From NCBI GenBank assembly GCA_030614585.1, contig JAUWTT010000324.1, positions 1 through 5,387 on the forward strand: a stretch of 5,387 bases of DNA, read 5' to 3'. This document shows, in pieces, positions 1-5,387 of the stretch (the stretch's first letter is position 1; every line of letters begins with the position of its first letter). Made by a program: the position numbers and the translations under genes. The notes beneath the pieces were generated by a model, which saw only the letters and a program-made list of their open reading frames with translations, was not told the origin of the DNA and did no database searches. Source of the DNA: Acidobacteriota bacterium. GTDB taxonomy: Bacteria; Acidobacteriota; UBA6911; RPQK01; JAPXNP01.

Positions 1-2052
1 GATTTCGTTCCATTGCACTTCAGTGATCCGAGAGGAAACCGTTGTTTCTATCGGTTGGATCCCTTTGATTCGACATGGCGGGAAGCTGGGACTGAGCGAC
101 GGGCCACTTACACGAACCTTGAGCCAGGAGCTTATTCTTTCCACGTAAAGGCATCGACAGGACAAGGTATTTGGAACGAGAGTGACGCAAACTTCGCGTT
201 CACAATTGAGCCGCCATTCTGGCGAACCCTGGCCTTTTATATTTCTTCCTTTTTGTTGGTAATCACGGGTCTTGGAACCTTCTATCGGTGGCGAGTCTGG
301 AGTTTGAGACAGCAGGAGGTAATCCTTCAAAATCGAGTAACCCGTCAAACGAGGGAACTGCAGAAAGCTCTCGAGTTGGTGGAGAGACAGGCGGCAACTC
401 TGCTAGAACTGGACAAAGCCAAATCTCGATTTTTTGCGGACGTTGCTCACGAGTTTCGTACTCCTCTCACTCTAGTCCTGGGACCTTTGGAGGATCTGCA
501 GGAAGGGTTTCATGGCCCGTTGTTACCAGAAGTGGTTCAACATATCGAGCTGGCAAATCGTGCGGCTAGAAGGCTCCTGCGACTGATCAATCAACTGCTT
601 GAAGTTGCCAAAATCGAAGATGGACAACTCAACCTGCAGGCTCGCGAGATTGATCTCTGTTTTTTCTTGAAAGAGCATGTGCAGTTTTTCCAGCCCCTCG
701 CAGGGCGGAGGGATATAGACCTCATTTTCTCGGCTTCGAACCAGGTACTCAAGGTCTTCTGGGATGAGGCAAGGTTGGAAGAGGTGCTCTCTAACCTCTT
801 GGCTAATGCTTTCAAATTTACGCACGACGGAGGAGAGATTCGAATCCGAGTTGCCCCTGCCCCCGACGAAGAGTACATCGAGGTTGAGATTGAAGACACG
901 GGAGTGGGTATTCCTGCTGATAGTATCGGTCACATTTTCGACCGTTTCTATCATTCGGATGACAGAGCACCTCGTTCCCCGATGTCGACCGGACTGGGTC
1001 TTTCTGTCACAAAAGAACTCGTCGAATTACATGGCGGTAAGATCCTGGTTCAAAGCGAACCCGAGGTTGGGAGCATCTTCACTCTGCGACTGCGGAGAGG
1101 CAAGAAACACCTCAGAGCAAGAGACCTGGCTCCAACGGGACAGGCTCCGGGAAGGTCTAACGTGGTGGGCCAGGTGATAGAGGAACTCTCCTCGATGGAG
1201 AATGACGCTGATGCAGTCACTGCATATGGTGAGCCCAAGCTCCGCGATCAGACCAAAGTTCTTATCGTTGAGGATCATGAAGACCTGCGCCTGTTACTCA
1301 AGAAGCACCTGAGTTTGGAATATCGAGTGGTTGAAGCCGGAAACGGAGTCGAGGCATTAGAACTTGCACGACACGAGATTCCAGACTTGATCGTTAGCGA
1401 TGTAGTGATGCCTGAGATGAATGGCTATGACCTCTGCAGTGCAATTAGAGAAGATCCGGAACTGGACTTTATTCCAGTTATTCTGTTGACAGCGAAGGTA
1501 GAACTTGAGGACAAGTTGCAGGGATTGGAGAGGGGCGCTGACGACTACCTGACGAAGCCGTTCAGTGCTGCGGAGTTGAAGGCGCGTGTAGCGAATCTCA
1601 TCGGTCTGCGCCGTCACTTGAAGACGCGTTTTGCCGGATCCGAGGTTTCTTCATCAGAAGTCAAGCTGGCAAAAAGGGCCAAGGATGCGACAGATCGGCA
1701 ATTCCTTGAGCGTGTTCAAGTCGCGATTGAGGAGAATATGGAGAATGAGGACTTTGGGGTTCAGGAACTGGCGTGGGAATTGGCTCTAAGCAGAGTTCAT
1801 CTGTATAGGAAGCTTAGAGAAATACTGAGTCAAGCCCCCGCTGAAGTGATTCTGAGCCTACGGCTTCAACGCGCAGCCCTTCTGCTTAAAACGCAGCCTC
1901 TATCAGTGAGTGAAGTGGCTTACGGGGTCGGTTTCAAAAGTGTTTCACATTTTACAAAGCGATTCGGTCGAGAGTACGGGGTTACTCCGTCAACTTTCCG
2001 TGCCCGTGGTGTTCAAAAACCCGCACTGGAATCCAAGACTTCTGTTACATAG
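1..2052 (+). CDS. Hybrid two-component system protein (histidine kinase, receiver and AraC-type regulator), 5' truncated
   Basis: Membrane sensor kinase, receiver and transcription regulator in one chain. The frame is open from base 1; the TTG at base 13 is only its first possible start codon in view and is not believed, because it falls inside a Y_Y_Y domain. Residues below count from that TTG. Residues 1-66 are the end of the Y_Y_Y beta-sandwich (YRLDPFDSTW, then YTNLEPGAYSFHVKA). A membrane helix spans about 70-91, followed by a coiled coil (about 97-137). The HisKA H-box HEFRTPL has the phosphorylated His at 146. The ATPase domain shows the N-box around 256-270, DTGVGI 295-300 and TGLGL 326-330. 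The receiver (about 414-530) has acidic E420/D421, phospho-acceptor D463 in SDVVMPEMNG, T493 and K515. The AraC helix-turn-helix covers about 565-665 (SVSEVAYGVGF). All catalytic residues are intact. In this family the missing N-terminal part is usually a periplasmic beta-propeller sensing sugars or other nutrients; the ligand here is unknown. It converges with the hydrolase gene, 252 bases away. Confidence 0.95.
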   Translation, partial: DFVPLHFSDPRGNRCFYRLDPFDSTWREAGTERRATYTNLEPGAYSFHVKASTGQGIWNESDANFAFTIEPPFWRTLAFYISSFLLVITGLGTFYRWRVWSLRQQEVILQNRVTRQTRELQKALELVERQAATLLELDKAKSRFFADVAHEFRTPLTLVLGPLEDLQEGFHGPLLPEVVQHIELANRAARRLLRLINQLLEVAKIEDGQLNLQAREIDLCFFLKEHVQFFQPLAGRRDIDLIFSASNQVLKVFWDEARLEEVLSNLLANAFKFTHDGGEIRIRVAPAPDEEYIEVEIEDTGVGIPADSIGHIFDRFYHSDDRAPRSPMSTGLGLSVTKELVELHGGKILVQSEPEVGSIFTLRLRRGKKHLRARDLAPTGQAPGRSNVVGQVIEELSSMENDADAVTAYGEPKLRDQTKVLIVEDHEDLRLLLKKHLSLEYRVVEAGNGVEALELARHEIPDLIVSDVVMPEMNGYDLCSAIREDPELDFIPVILLTAKVELEDKLQGLERGADDYLTKPFSAAELKARVANLIGLRRHLKTRFAGSEVSSSEVKLAKRAKDATDRQFLERVQVAIEENMENEDFGVQELAWELALSRVHLYRKLREILSQAPAEVILSLRLQRAALLLKTQPLSVSEVAYGVGFKSVSHFTKRFGREYGVTPSTFRARGVQKPALESKTSVT

Positions 2053-2147
2053 AGAGCCGTCTCCTTTGCGCATCGAAGCGGCGCGCAGGATCAAGAACCG
2101 ATAGAAGCGGCACCATAGCCTCACTGCCAAAAAGGGAAACGAAGGGG

Positions 2148-2182
2148 TCGGGAGCTGGGAACTGGGGTCTGGGAACTGGGGC
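2148..2182. repeat. Heptamer array, CTGGGAA/CTGGGGT type
   Basis: Four consecutive 7-base units are read directly: CTGGGAA (2155), CTGGGGT (2162), CTGGGAA (2169) and CTGGGGC (2176). A degenerate unit, TCGGGAG, precedes them in the same register at 2148. Units alternate, so the true period is 14. The array lies between two convergent genes and is not coding; open frames across it are shadows. The rest of the 2053-2304 gap shows no gene, and I see no clear terminator after the regulator. Confidence 0.8.
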
Positions 2183-2257
2183 AACGACGAACGACCAAAA
2201 ACTCAGCTATAGCCTTTCCCGAAGCTGTGTACAGTGGACCACTTTTCTGCTTTCTCT

Positions 2258-2283
2258 CTTGGTGTTTTTGGTGCCTTGGTGGT
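2258..2283 (-). repeat. CACCAAG-type dispersed repeat, left copy
   Basis: On the + strand this contains CTTGGTG (2258), TTTGGTG (2267, one mismatch) and CTTGGTG (2275), spaced 9 and 8 bases apart. The reverse complement of the block at 5260-5285 matches it at 23 of 26 positions, so the two copies face opposite ways. Similarity continues weakly past the end into GGT(A/C)AA followed by a C-run. It sits downstream of the stop codons of both flanking genes. Confidence 0.75.
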
Positions 2284-2287
2284 AAAT

Positions 2288-2313
2288 CCCCCAGCTGAGA
2301 ATCTTCAGCGGGG
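2288..2313 (-). terminator. Stem-loop over the hydrolase stop codon, possible terminator
   Basis: On the + strand CCCC (2289-2292), a bulged A, then GCTGA (2294-2298) pair across a 6-base loop with TCAGC (2305-2309) and GGGG (2310-2313). This gives nine base pairs with one bulge. The TGA stop of the minus-strand hydrolase (2305-2307) lies inside the stem. No T-run follows on either strand, so an intrinsic terminator is not well supported; the stem could instead protect the transcript end or be coincidental. Confidence 0.3.
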
Positions 2314-3573
2314 CGATTCGCTGACCGGTGGCGACTCGCGGGGAATCCGCCAGCGTAAGTTACCCAACCACTTCCAGTAGGTCTCTTCGGCCAGATCAAC
2401 CTCCGCGATGGCGATACTCCCTTCGTCAATTGCCTCTGAAAGAAGCTCTCCCCTTGGACCCCAGATCCCGGTCTTTGAGTCATAGCTGGAAGTCACCAGA
2501 TAGATCTGATTCTCAAGTGATCGTGCGGTATAGAGGGGCTCCTTCCCCCCCCAGATTGGCAGCAGAATGACTTCTGCTCCAAGATCTGCCAACCTTCGAG
2601 CTCCCTCAGGAAACTGGATATCCCAGCAGATCAAGAGACCTACCCGCCCAAAATCGAGGTCAAAAACTGGAAACTCTAAGCCGGGGGTCAAGCCGCCCTC
2701 AATCTCCTCTCTGGGTAGACTCACCTTCCGGTACTTGCCCACCAACCTCCCGTCGCGCCCAATCAAGACGGCCGTGTTGTAACAGGTCTTCTCGTCGCGC
2801 TCGATCAGGCCGGCTACGATGTTCACACTTCGACGCTTTGCGAGCGTTCCCAGCAGCTTTGTACTCGGACCAGGAACCGGCTCCGCGACTTCGAGATAGG
2901 TTTTCCCGGTTCCCACCGACGTAACACCTTCGGGGAGGCATACGATGTCCGCCCCTTCATCTGCCGCCAGTTCTACGAAACGAGAGAACTCCTCGAGATT
3001 CTGTCTTGGCCCCGTACTACTCTGAGGGCGGTAGTTAACCGTCGCTAACTTCACTCGACGGTGAGCTGGAGCCGCAGCACTCTGGAATCTAACGTTTCTC
3101 CACCGGACCTCCCCTTCGCTATCCCAGCGGAGAATCAAATCGACCTGTGCAGCGGTCGCCCCCTCAGGGGCGCGAATGACCTCGCTCAATTTCTTCCAAC
3201 CACTTCCACGGTCTACGAGATTCGATGGATAATCGGGATAGCCCACACGCAGGCCATCGGCACCGATCCAATCGACCTGGGCTAGAACCGAGCGGCGGAT
3301 CAGCGCTACTCTCTCAGCTCGATACTCGACTTCAAACCCGTAGAACTGATTCTCTTCGACTGCGTACACTCTCCGCCAGGCGCCGTTGCAACGGAAAGAA
3401 CCTGACGAGCGCAGGATCAGTGTGCCGGATTCAGCGTCCTGGTCATACTCGGGTTTGAGTGCTTCCCGCTGGGCATAAGGTCTCCAGTCTTCCGGCGGCG
3501 CACTTCCTGCAGGCAGAGATTCACCATAACAAAATGTCAGAATCAAAAGGGATAAGAGGAGCGATTTCATCAT
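2305..3573 (-). CDS. Exported carbon-nitrogen hydrolase (nitrilase superfamily) with N-terminal beta-sandwich-like domain
   Basis: A 422-residue enzyme expected to hydrolyse a non-peptide C-N bond (amide, carbamoyl or nitrile); the substrate cannot be read from sequence. Residues 1 to about 17 form a signal peptide: Lys at 3, then a hydrophobic core SLLLSLLILTF. Cys15 follows LTF, a poor lipobox because Phe sits at -1, so plain Sec export is favoured over a lipoprotein. Residues about 30-165 are rich in Trp, Tyr and beta-type pattern (FYGFEVEYRAE, ending VRWRNVRF) and resemble a galactose-binding or carbohydrate-module fold; this is inferred from pattern. The hydrolase domain (about 173-400) carries the full triad: E215 in LPEG, K283 in YRKVSLPREE and C316 in LLICWDIQFPEG, plus the family's ENQIYLVTSS segment. 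Start: ATG at 3573 with GAGG seven bases upstream; a second ATG follows directly. It is divergent from mgtE and convergent with the regulator, so probably transcribed alone. Confidence 0.93.
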   Translation of the reverse strand: MMKSLLLSLLILTFCYGESLPAGSAPPEDWRPYAQREALKPEYDQDAESGTLILRSSGSFRCNGAWRRVYAVEENQFYGFEVEYRAERVALIRRSVLAQVDWIGADGLRVGYPDYPSNLVDRGSGWKKLSEVIRAPEGATAAQVDLILRWDSEGEVRWRNVRFQSAAAPAHRRVKLATVNYRPQSSTGPRQNLEEFSRFVELAADEGADIVCLPEGVTSVGTGKTYLEVAEPVPGPSTKLLGTLAKRRSVNIVAGLIERDEKTCYNTAVLIGRDGRLVGKYRKVSLPREEIEGGLTPGLEFPVFDLDFGRVGLLICWDIQFPEGARRLADLGAEVILLPIWGGKEPLYTARSLENQIYLVTSSYDSKTGIWGPRGELLSEAIDEGSIAIAEVDLAEETYWKWLGNLRWRIPRESPPVSESPR

Positions 3574-3580
3574 TTTAAGT

Positions 3581-3584
3581 CCTC
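3581..3584 (-). promoter_or_regulatory. Ribosome binding site of the hydrolase gene
   Basis: On the minus strand GAGG is followed by seven bases (ACTTAAA) and then ATG at 3573. This spacing supports the first of the two adjacent ATG codons as the start. Confidence 0.75.
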
Positions 3585-3596
3585 ACGATTCCGGCG

Positions 3597-3625
3597 AGCA
3601 TAGGACCTCTCGCCGCGCGTGTCAA
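3597..3625 (-). promoter_or_regulatory. Sigma70-type promoter of the hydrolase gene
   Basis: On the minus strand a perfect -35 box TTGACA (3625-3620) is followed by a 17-base spacer and TATGCT (3602-3597, four of six consensus bases). Transcription would start near 3590, giving a leader of about 17 bases that just holds the GAGG ribosome site. The match and its position are seen directly; activity is inferred. Confidence 0.65.
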
Positions 3626-3670
3626 TGGTTGGTTCGAGTGGATAAACGAGAGCCCCGGCTCAAATCTTGT

Positions 3671-3699
3671 TTGCGGCAATCAGGTTTGCGCACTAGAAT
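3671..3699 (+). promoter_or_regulatory. Candidate sigma70-type promoter of mgtE
   Basis: TTGCGG (3671-3676), a 17-base spacer and TAGAAT (3694-3699, five of six -10 bases) precede mgtE. The -35 box is weak (three of six), which fits a regulated or modest promoter. Transcription would start near 3706 and leave a leader of about 100 bases. This is the best candidate I found by eye in the gap; others are weaker. Confidence 0.4.
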
Positions 3700-3703
3700 C
3701 TCA

Positions 3704-3774
3704 AGACTTGGGTCTCAAGTGCTCGACAATGATAGGGTACAGAGAGTCATGACTCGGAATCGCGTGGACGTACC
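3704..3774 (+). promoter_or_regulatory. Inverted repeats in the mgtE leader
   Basis: Three symmetric elements lie in the presumed leader. AGAC-TTGG-GTCT is at 3704-3715, overlapping an alternative pairing ACTTG (3706-3710) with CAAGT (3716-3720). GAGTCATGACTC is a perfect 12-base palindrome at 3744-3755. GGTAC (3736-3740) pairs with GTACC (3770-3774) and encloses that palindrome. They could be protein operators or RNA stems. I do not recognise the M-box (ykoK) magnesium riboswitch here, and the leader is shorter than that element usually needs. Confidence 0.35.
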
Positions 3775-3793
3775 GAGAACAGGCACACTACTT

Positions 3794-3798
3794 GGAGA
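3794..3798 (+). promoter_or_regulatory. Ribosome binding site of mgtE
   Basis: GGAGA ends six bases before ATG 3805. It decides the start: the next in-frame ATG, at 3817, has its AGGA only one base away, too close to serve as a ribosome site. Confidence 0.75.
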
Positions 3799-3804
3799 CA
3801 GCCA

Positions 3805-5175
3805 ATGAGAAAGGAAATGTTCGCTCAAGAAGTGAGTGTACTTCGCGACACTTTTCGCCGCCTTCTGCGACGTCATGCAAATCCGAATCTGTCGAAGCTG
3901 ATCGAAAAGACCCACCCAGCTGACCTCGCCCATGTTTTCCGGTTCTTGAGCGAAGAGGAGCAAGCCACACTCTTTCAGATCATGGTGCCCAGCGAGCAGA
4001 CGGCGGAGTTCCTGAGTGAGCTTGATGAATCCGTCATTGTTGAGCTGCTCGAGGACGAGGATCCCCGGAGAATCGCCCAAATAATCCGCCATGACAGTTC
4101 AAACATCCAGGCACACATCCTCGGGCTTTTGCCTGAAGAGCGAGCCAAATCGATTTTGGATCTGTTGAAGGCGGAAGAACAGGCCGAACTCGAGGAGATC
4201 ATGGCCTATCCGAAGGATAGCGCCGGTGCGATCATGGACACAGATGTCTTCACACTGCCCGAGGAGACTCTGGCAAAGGAGACGATTGCAGCGTTACAGG
4301 ACCATGCTCATGCCGGCATGGTGTTTTACCTCTATGTGCTCGGTGAAGATGAGCGGTTAGTGGGCGTGATTTCTCTTCGTGACCTGGTCACTACACCTCC
4401 GCAGACGAAACTCGGCGAGATCATGGTGAAAAATGTCCATACCGTCCTGCCGGAAACTGACCAGGAAGAGGTGGCCCGCGTTCTGGCTCGATACAACTAC
4501 CTGGCTGTGCCCGTTGTCGACTTCGAAGGGAAACTGCTCGGGATCGTCAATGTCGATGAGATTGTCGATGTCATCAGAGAAGAGGCGACCGAGGATTTTC
4601 TGCGTATGGCTGGAGTTGGCAAAGACAGAGAGATTCTTTTCCGATCTACGTGGGAGAATGCAAAGTCTCGGCTGCCGTGGCTGTTTGCCAGCTGGGTCGG
4701 TGGTGTGCTGGCCGCAGCTATCATTGGAAAATTCGAACTGACTCTGCAAAGCGTTCTTGCTCTGGCTGCCTTTATCCCGGTTATTATCGGCATGGGCGGA
4801 AACATCGGAACCCAATCATCAACGATTATTGTTCGGGGTATTGCGACGGGGCGTGTAGTTTTCGGCAACGCAGCCCGTATGATCTTCAAAGAAATCCGCG
4901 TCGGAATCATCCTCGGGGTCTTCTATGGACTTCTACTCGGTATCGTCGCCTACTTGCGTTTCATGGATGCTCCGCCGGCACTGGGTCTAGTCGTGGGCCT
5001 CAGCGTCTGCGTTTCGATGGTTCTTGCCGCCAGCATAGGGACATTTGTACCCCTTTTCCTGGATCGACTAAACATTGACCCGGCCATTGCCACCGGACCA
5101 TTTGTAACCACGAGTATCGATATCCTCGGCGTCCTGTTCTACTTTGTCATCGCTACCGCACTGCTCGTGAATTAG
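3805..5175 (+). CDS. mgtE: Magnesium channel/transporter MgtE
   Basis: Inner-membrane Mg2+ channel that admits Mg2+ and closes when cytoplasmic Mg2+ is high. At 456 residues it has the usual family length. Residues 1 to about 137 are the helical MgtE N domain (HPADLAHVFRFLSEEEQATLF, then LLEDEDPRRIAQII). Two CBS domains follow (about 138-200 and 201-262; the first starts PKDSAGAIMDTDV, the second ends NVDEIVDVIREEATEDF). A connecting plug helix spans about 263-287. Five membrane helices follow, near 289-308, 314-337, 363-388, 391-416 and 428-453. Hallmarks are PVIIGMGGNIGTQSS (325-339) and DPAIATGPFVTTSID (425-439). By motif spacing, D439 corresponds to the pore Asp432 of Thermus thermophilus MgtE and D425 to Asp418. 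Nothing is truncated. It is transcribed away from the hydrolase gene, with no downstream partner before the repeats. No clear terminator is visible after the stop. Confidence 0.97.
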   Translation: MRKEMFAQEVSVLRDTFRRLLRRHANPNLSKLIEKTHPADLAHVFRFLSEEEQATLFQIMVPSEQTAEFLSELDESVIVELLEDEDPRRIAQIIRHDSSNIQAHILGLLPEERAKSILDLLKAEEQAELEEIMAYPKDSAGAIMDTDVFTLPEETLAKETIAALQDHAHAGMVFYLYVLGEDERLVGVISLRDLVTTPPQTKLGEIMVKNVHTVLPETDQEEVARVLARYNYLAVPVVDFEGKLLGIVNVDEIVDVIREEATEDFLRMAGVGKDREILFRSTWENAKSRLPWLFASWVGGVLAAAIIGKFELTLQSVLALAAFIPVIIGMGGNIGTQSSTIIVRGIATGRVVFGNAARMIFKEIRVGIILGVFYGLLLGIVAYLRFMDAPPALGLVVGLSVCVSMVLAASIGTFVPLFLDRLNIDPAIATGPFVTTSIDILGVLFYFVIATALLVN

Positions 5176-5188
5176 CGAAGGCCGATAC

Positions 5189-5254
5189 CAGTTTCCAGAT
5201 GCCGGTGATCGGTAATCGGTGATCGGTAATCGGTGATCGGTAATCGGTGATCGG
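5189..5254. repeat. Heptamer array, CGGTGAT/CGGTAAT type with mixed leading units
   Basis: Seven perfect 7-base units alternate CGGTGAT and CGGTAAT from 5203 to 5251, with a partial CGG after them. Two preceding units keep the same register: CAGTTTC (5189) and CAGATGC (5196). Each differs by one base from a unit of another local array read on the opposite strand: CAGTTCC from the 2148-2182 array and CGGATGC from the 5318-5387 array. The block starts 13 bases after the mgtE stop and is not coding. Confidence 0.85.
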
Positions 5255-5259
5255 GGTTG

Positions 5260-5285
5260 ACCACCAAGGCACCAAGGCCACCAAG
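5260..5285 (+). repeat. CACCAAG-type dispersed repeat, right copy
   Basis: Three perfect CACCAAG units start at 5262, 5270 and 5279, spaced 8 and 9 bases apart. It is an inverted copy of 2258-2283 with three adjacent differences over 26 bases. It lies just after the heptamer array. The 32 bases between it and the next array show no feature I can name. Confidence 0.75.
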
Positions 5286-5317
5286 AAAATGTCACCCAGA
5301 AAAGGTCACAATCTATT

Positions 5318-5387
5318 GGCATCCGGCATCCGGCATCCGGCATCCGGCATCCGGCATCCGGCATCCGGCATCCGGCATCCGGCATCC
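5318..5387. repeat. Perfect GGCATCC tandem array, cut by the window edge
   Basis: Ten uninterrupted, identical 7-base units fill 5318-5387 and reach the last base, so the true copy number is unknown. Because 7 is not a multiple of 3, all three frames of a strand read the same seven-residue repeat. That explains a minus-strand open frame over the array, which is not a gene. Confidence 0.95.

Noticed and set aside
2121..2483. Minus-strand open frame of 120 residues across the convergent gap
   Set aside because: It overlaps the hydrolase gene in another frame and runs through the repeats; its residue pattern shows no fold or family.
3529..3573. Lipoprotein signal on the hydrolase (Cys at residue 15)
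   Set aside because: The residue before Cys is Phe, where a lipobox needs a small residue such as Gly, Ala or Ser; an ordinary signal peptide fits better.
3700..3804. M-box magnesium riboswitch ahead of mgtE
   Set aside because: I could not recognise the conserved M-box segments, and the leader from the likely start point is only about 100 bases.
4357..4910. Long minus-strand open frames inside mgtE (152 and 137 residues)
   Set aside because: They lie antisense to a complete gene with clear family motifs and show no motif of their own.
5068..5385. Minus-strand open frame of 105 residues with repeated MPDAGCR and ITDYR-like segments
   Set aside because: It is a translation of the heptamer arrays plus the antisense of the mgtE end. 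The seven-residue repeat is the automatic product of a 7-base tandem repeat, and no ribosome site or domain supports it.
5203..5387. Possible CRISPR array
   Set aside because: The repeats are 7 bases long with no unique spacers, and no cas gene is nearby.
2145..5387. Composite transposon or integrative unit spanning the hydrolase and mgtE
   Set aside because: No transposase, integrase, tRNA end or target-site duplication is visible; the bracketing repeats are better explained as dispersed intergenic elements.

Overview
The window holds three protein genes, all of ordinary families, separated by short intergenic stretches that carry unusual short-period repeats. Base composition is moderate (roughly half G+C by eye). 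Three things together suggest an environmental bacterium of the Acidobacteriota or a similar phylum: a one-protein hybrid two-component regulator ending in an AraC-type domain, a secreted carbon-nitrogen hydrolase fused to a beta-sandwich-like domain, and heptanucleotide arrays between genes. This placement is a weak inference, because no rRNA or marker gene is present.

Layout: bases 1-2052 (+) are the 3' part of a hybrid two-component system protein. It has the end of a periplasmic Y_Y_Y domain, one membrane helix, a histidine kinase, a receiver and an AraC helix-turn-helix, and its sensor half lies left of the window. Bases 2053-2304 are a 252-base gap between convergent genes, with a heptamer array (2148-2182), a CTTGGTG repeat (2258-2283) and a stem-loop over the next stop codon. 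Bases 2305-3573 (-) encode an exported carbon-nitrogen (nitrilase-superfamily) hydrolase. Bases 3574-3804 are a 231-base divergent promoter region. They hold a good sigma70-type promoter for the hydrolase, a weaker one for the gene on the right, and inverted repeats in the right-hand leader. Bases 3805-5175 (+) encode a complete MgtE magnesium channel. Bases 5176-5387 hold three more repeat blocks and no gene, and the last block (ten perfect GGCATCC units) runs off the window.

How the parts relate: the three genes do not form an operon. The regulator and hydrolase converge, and the hydrolase and mgtE diverge from separate promoters. No sequence evidence says that the regulator controls either neighbour. 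The hydrolase and mgtE are bracketed by inverted copies of a roughly 26-base CACCAAG repeat, each near a heptamer array. The simplest reading is dispersed intergenic repeats, not the ends of a mobile unit. I found no CRISPR array, tRNA, rRNA, transposase, toxin-antitoxin pair or defence system. The less ordinary items are the repeat mosaic and the exported two-domain hydrolase.
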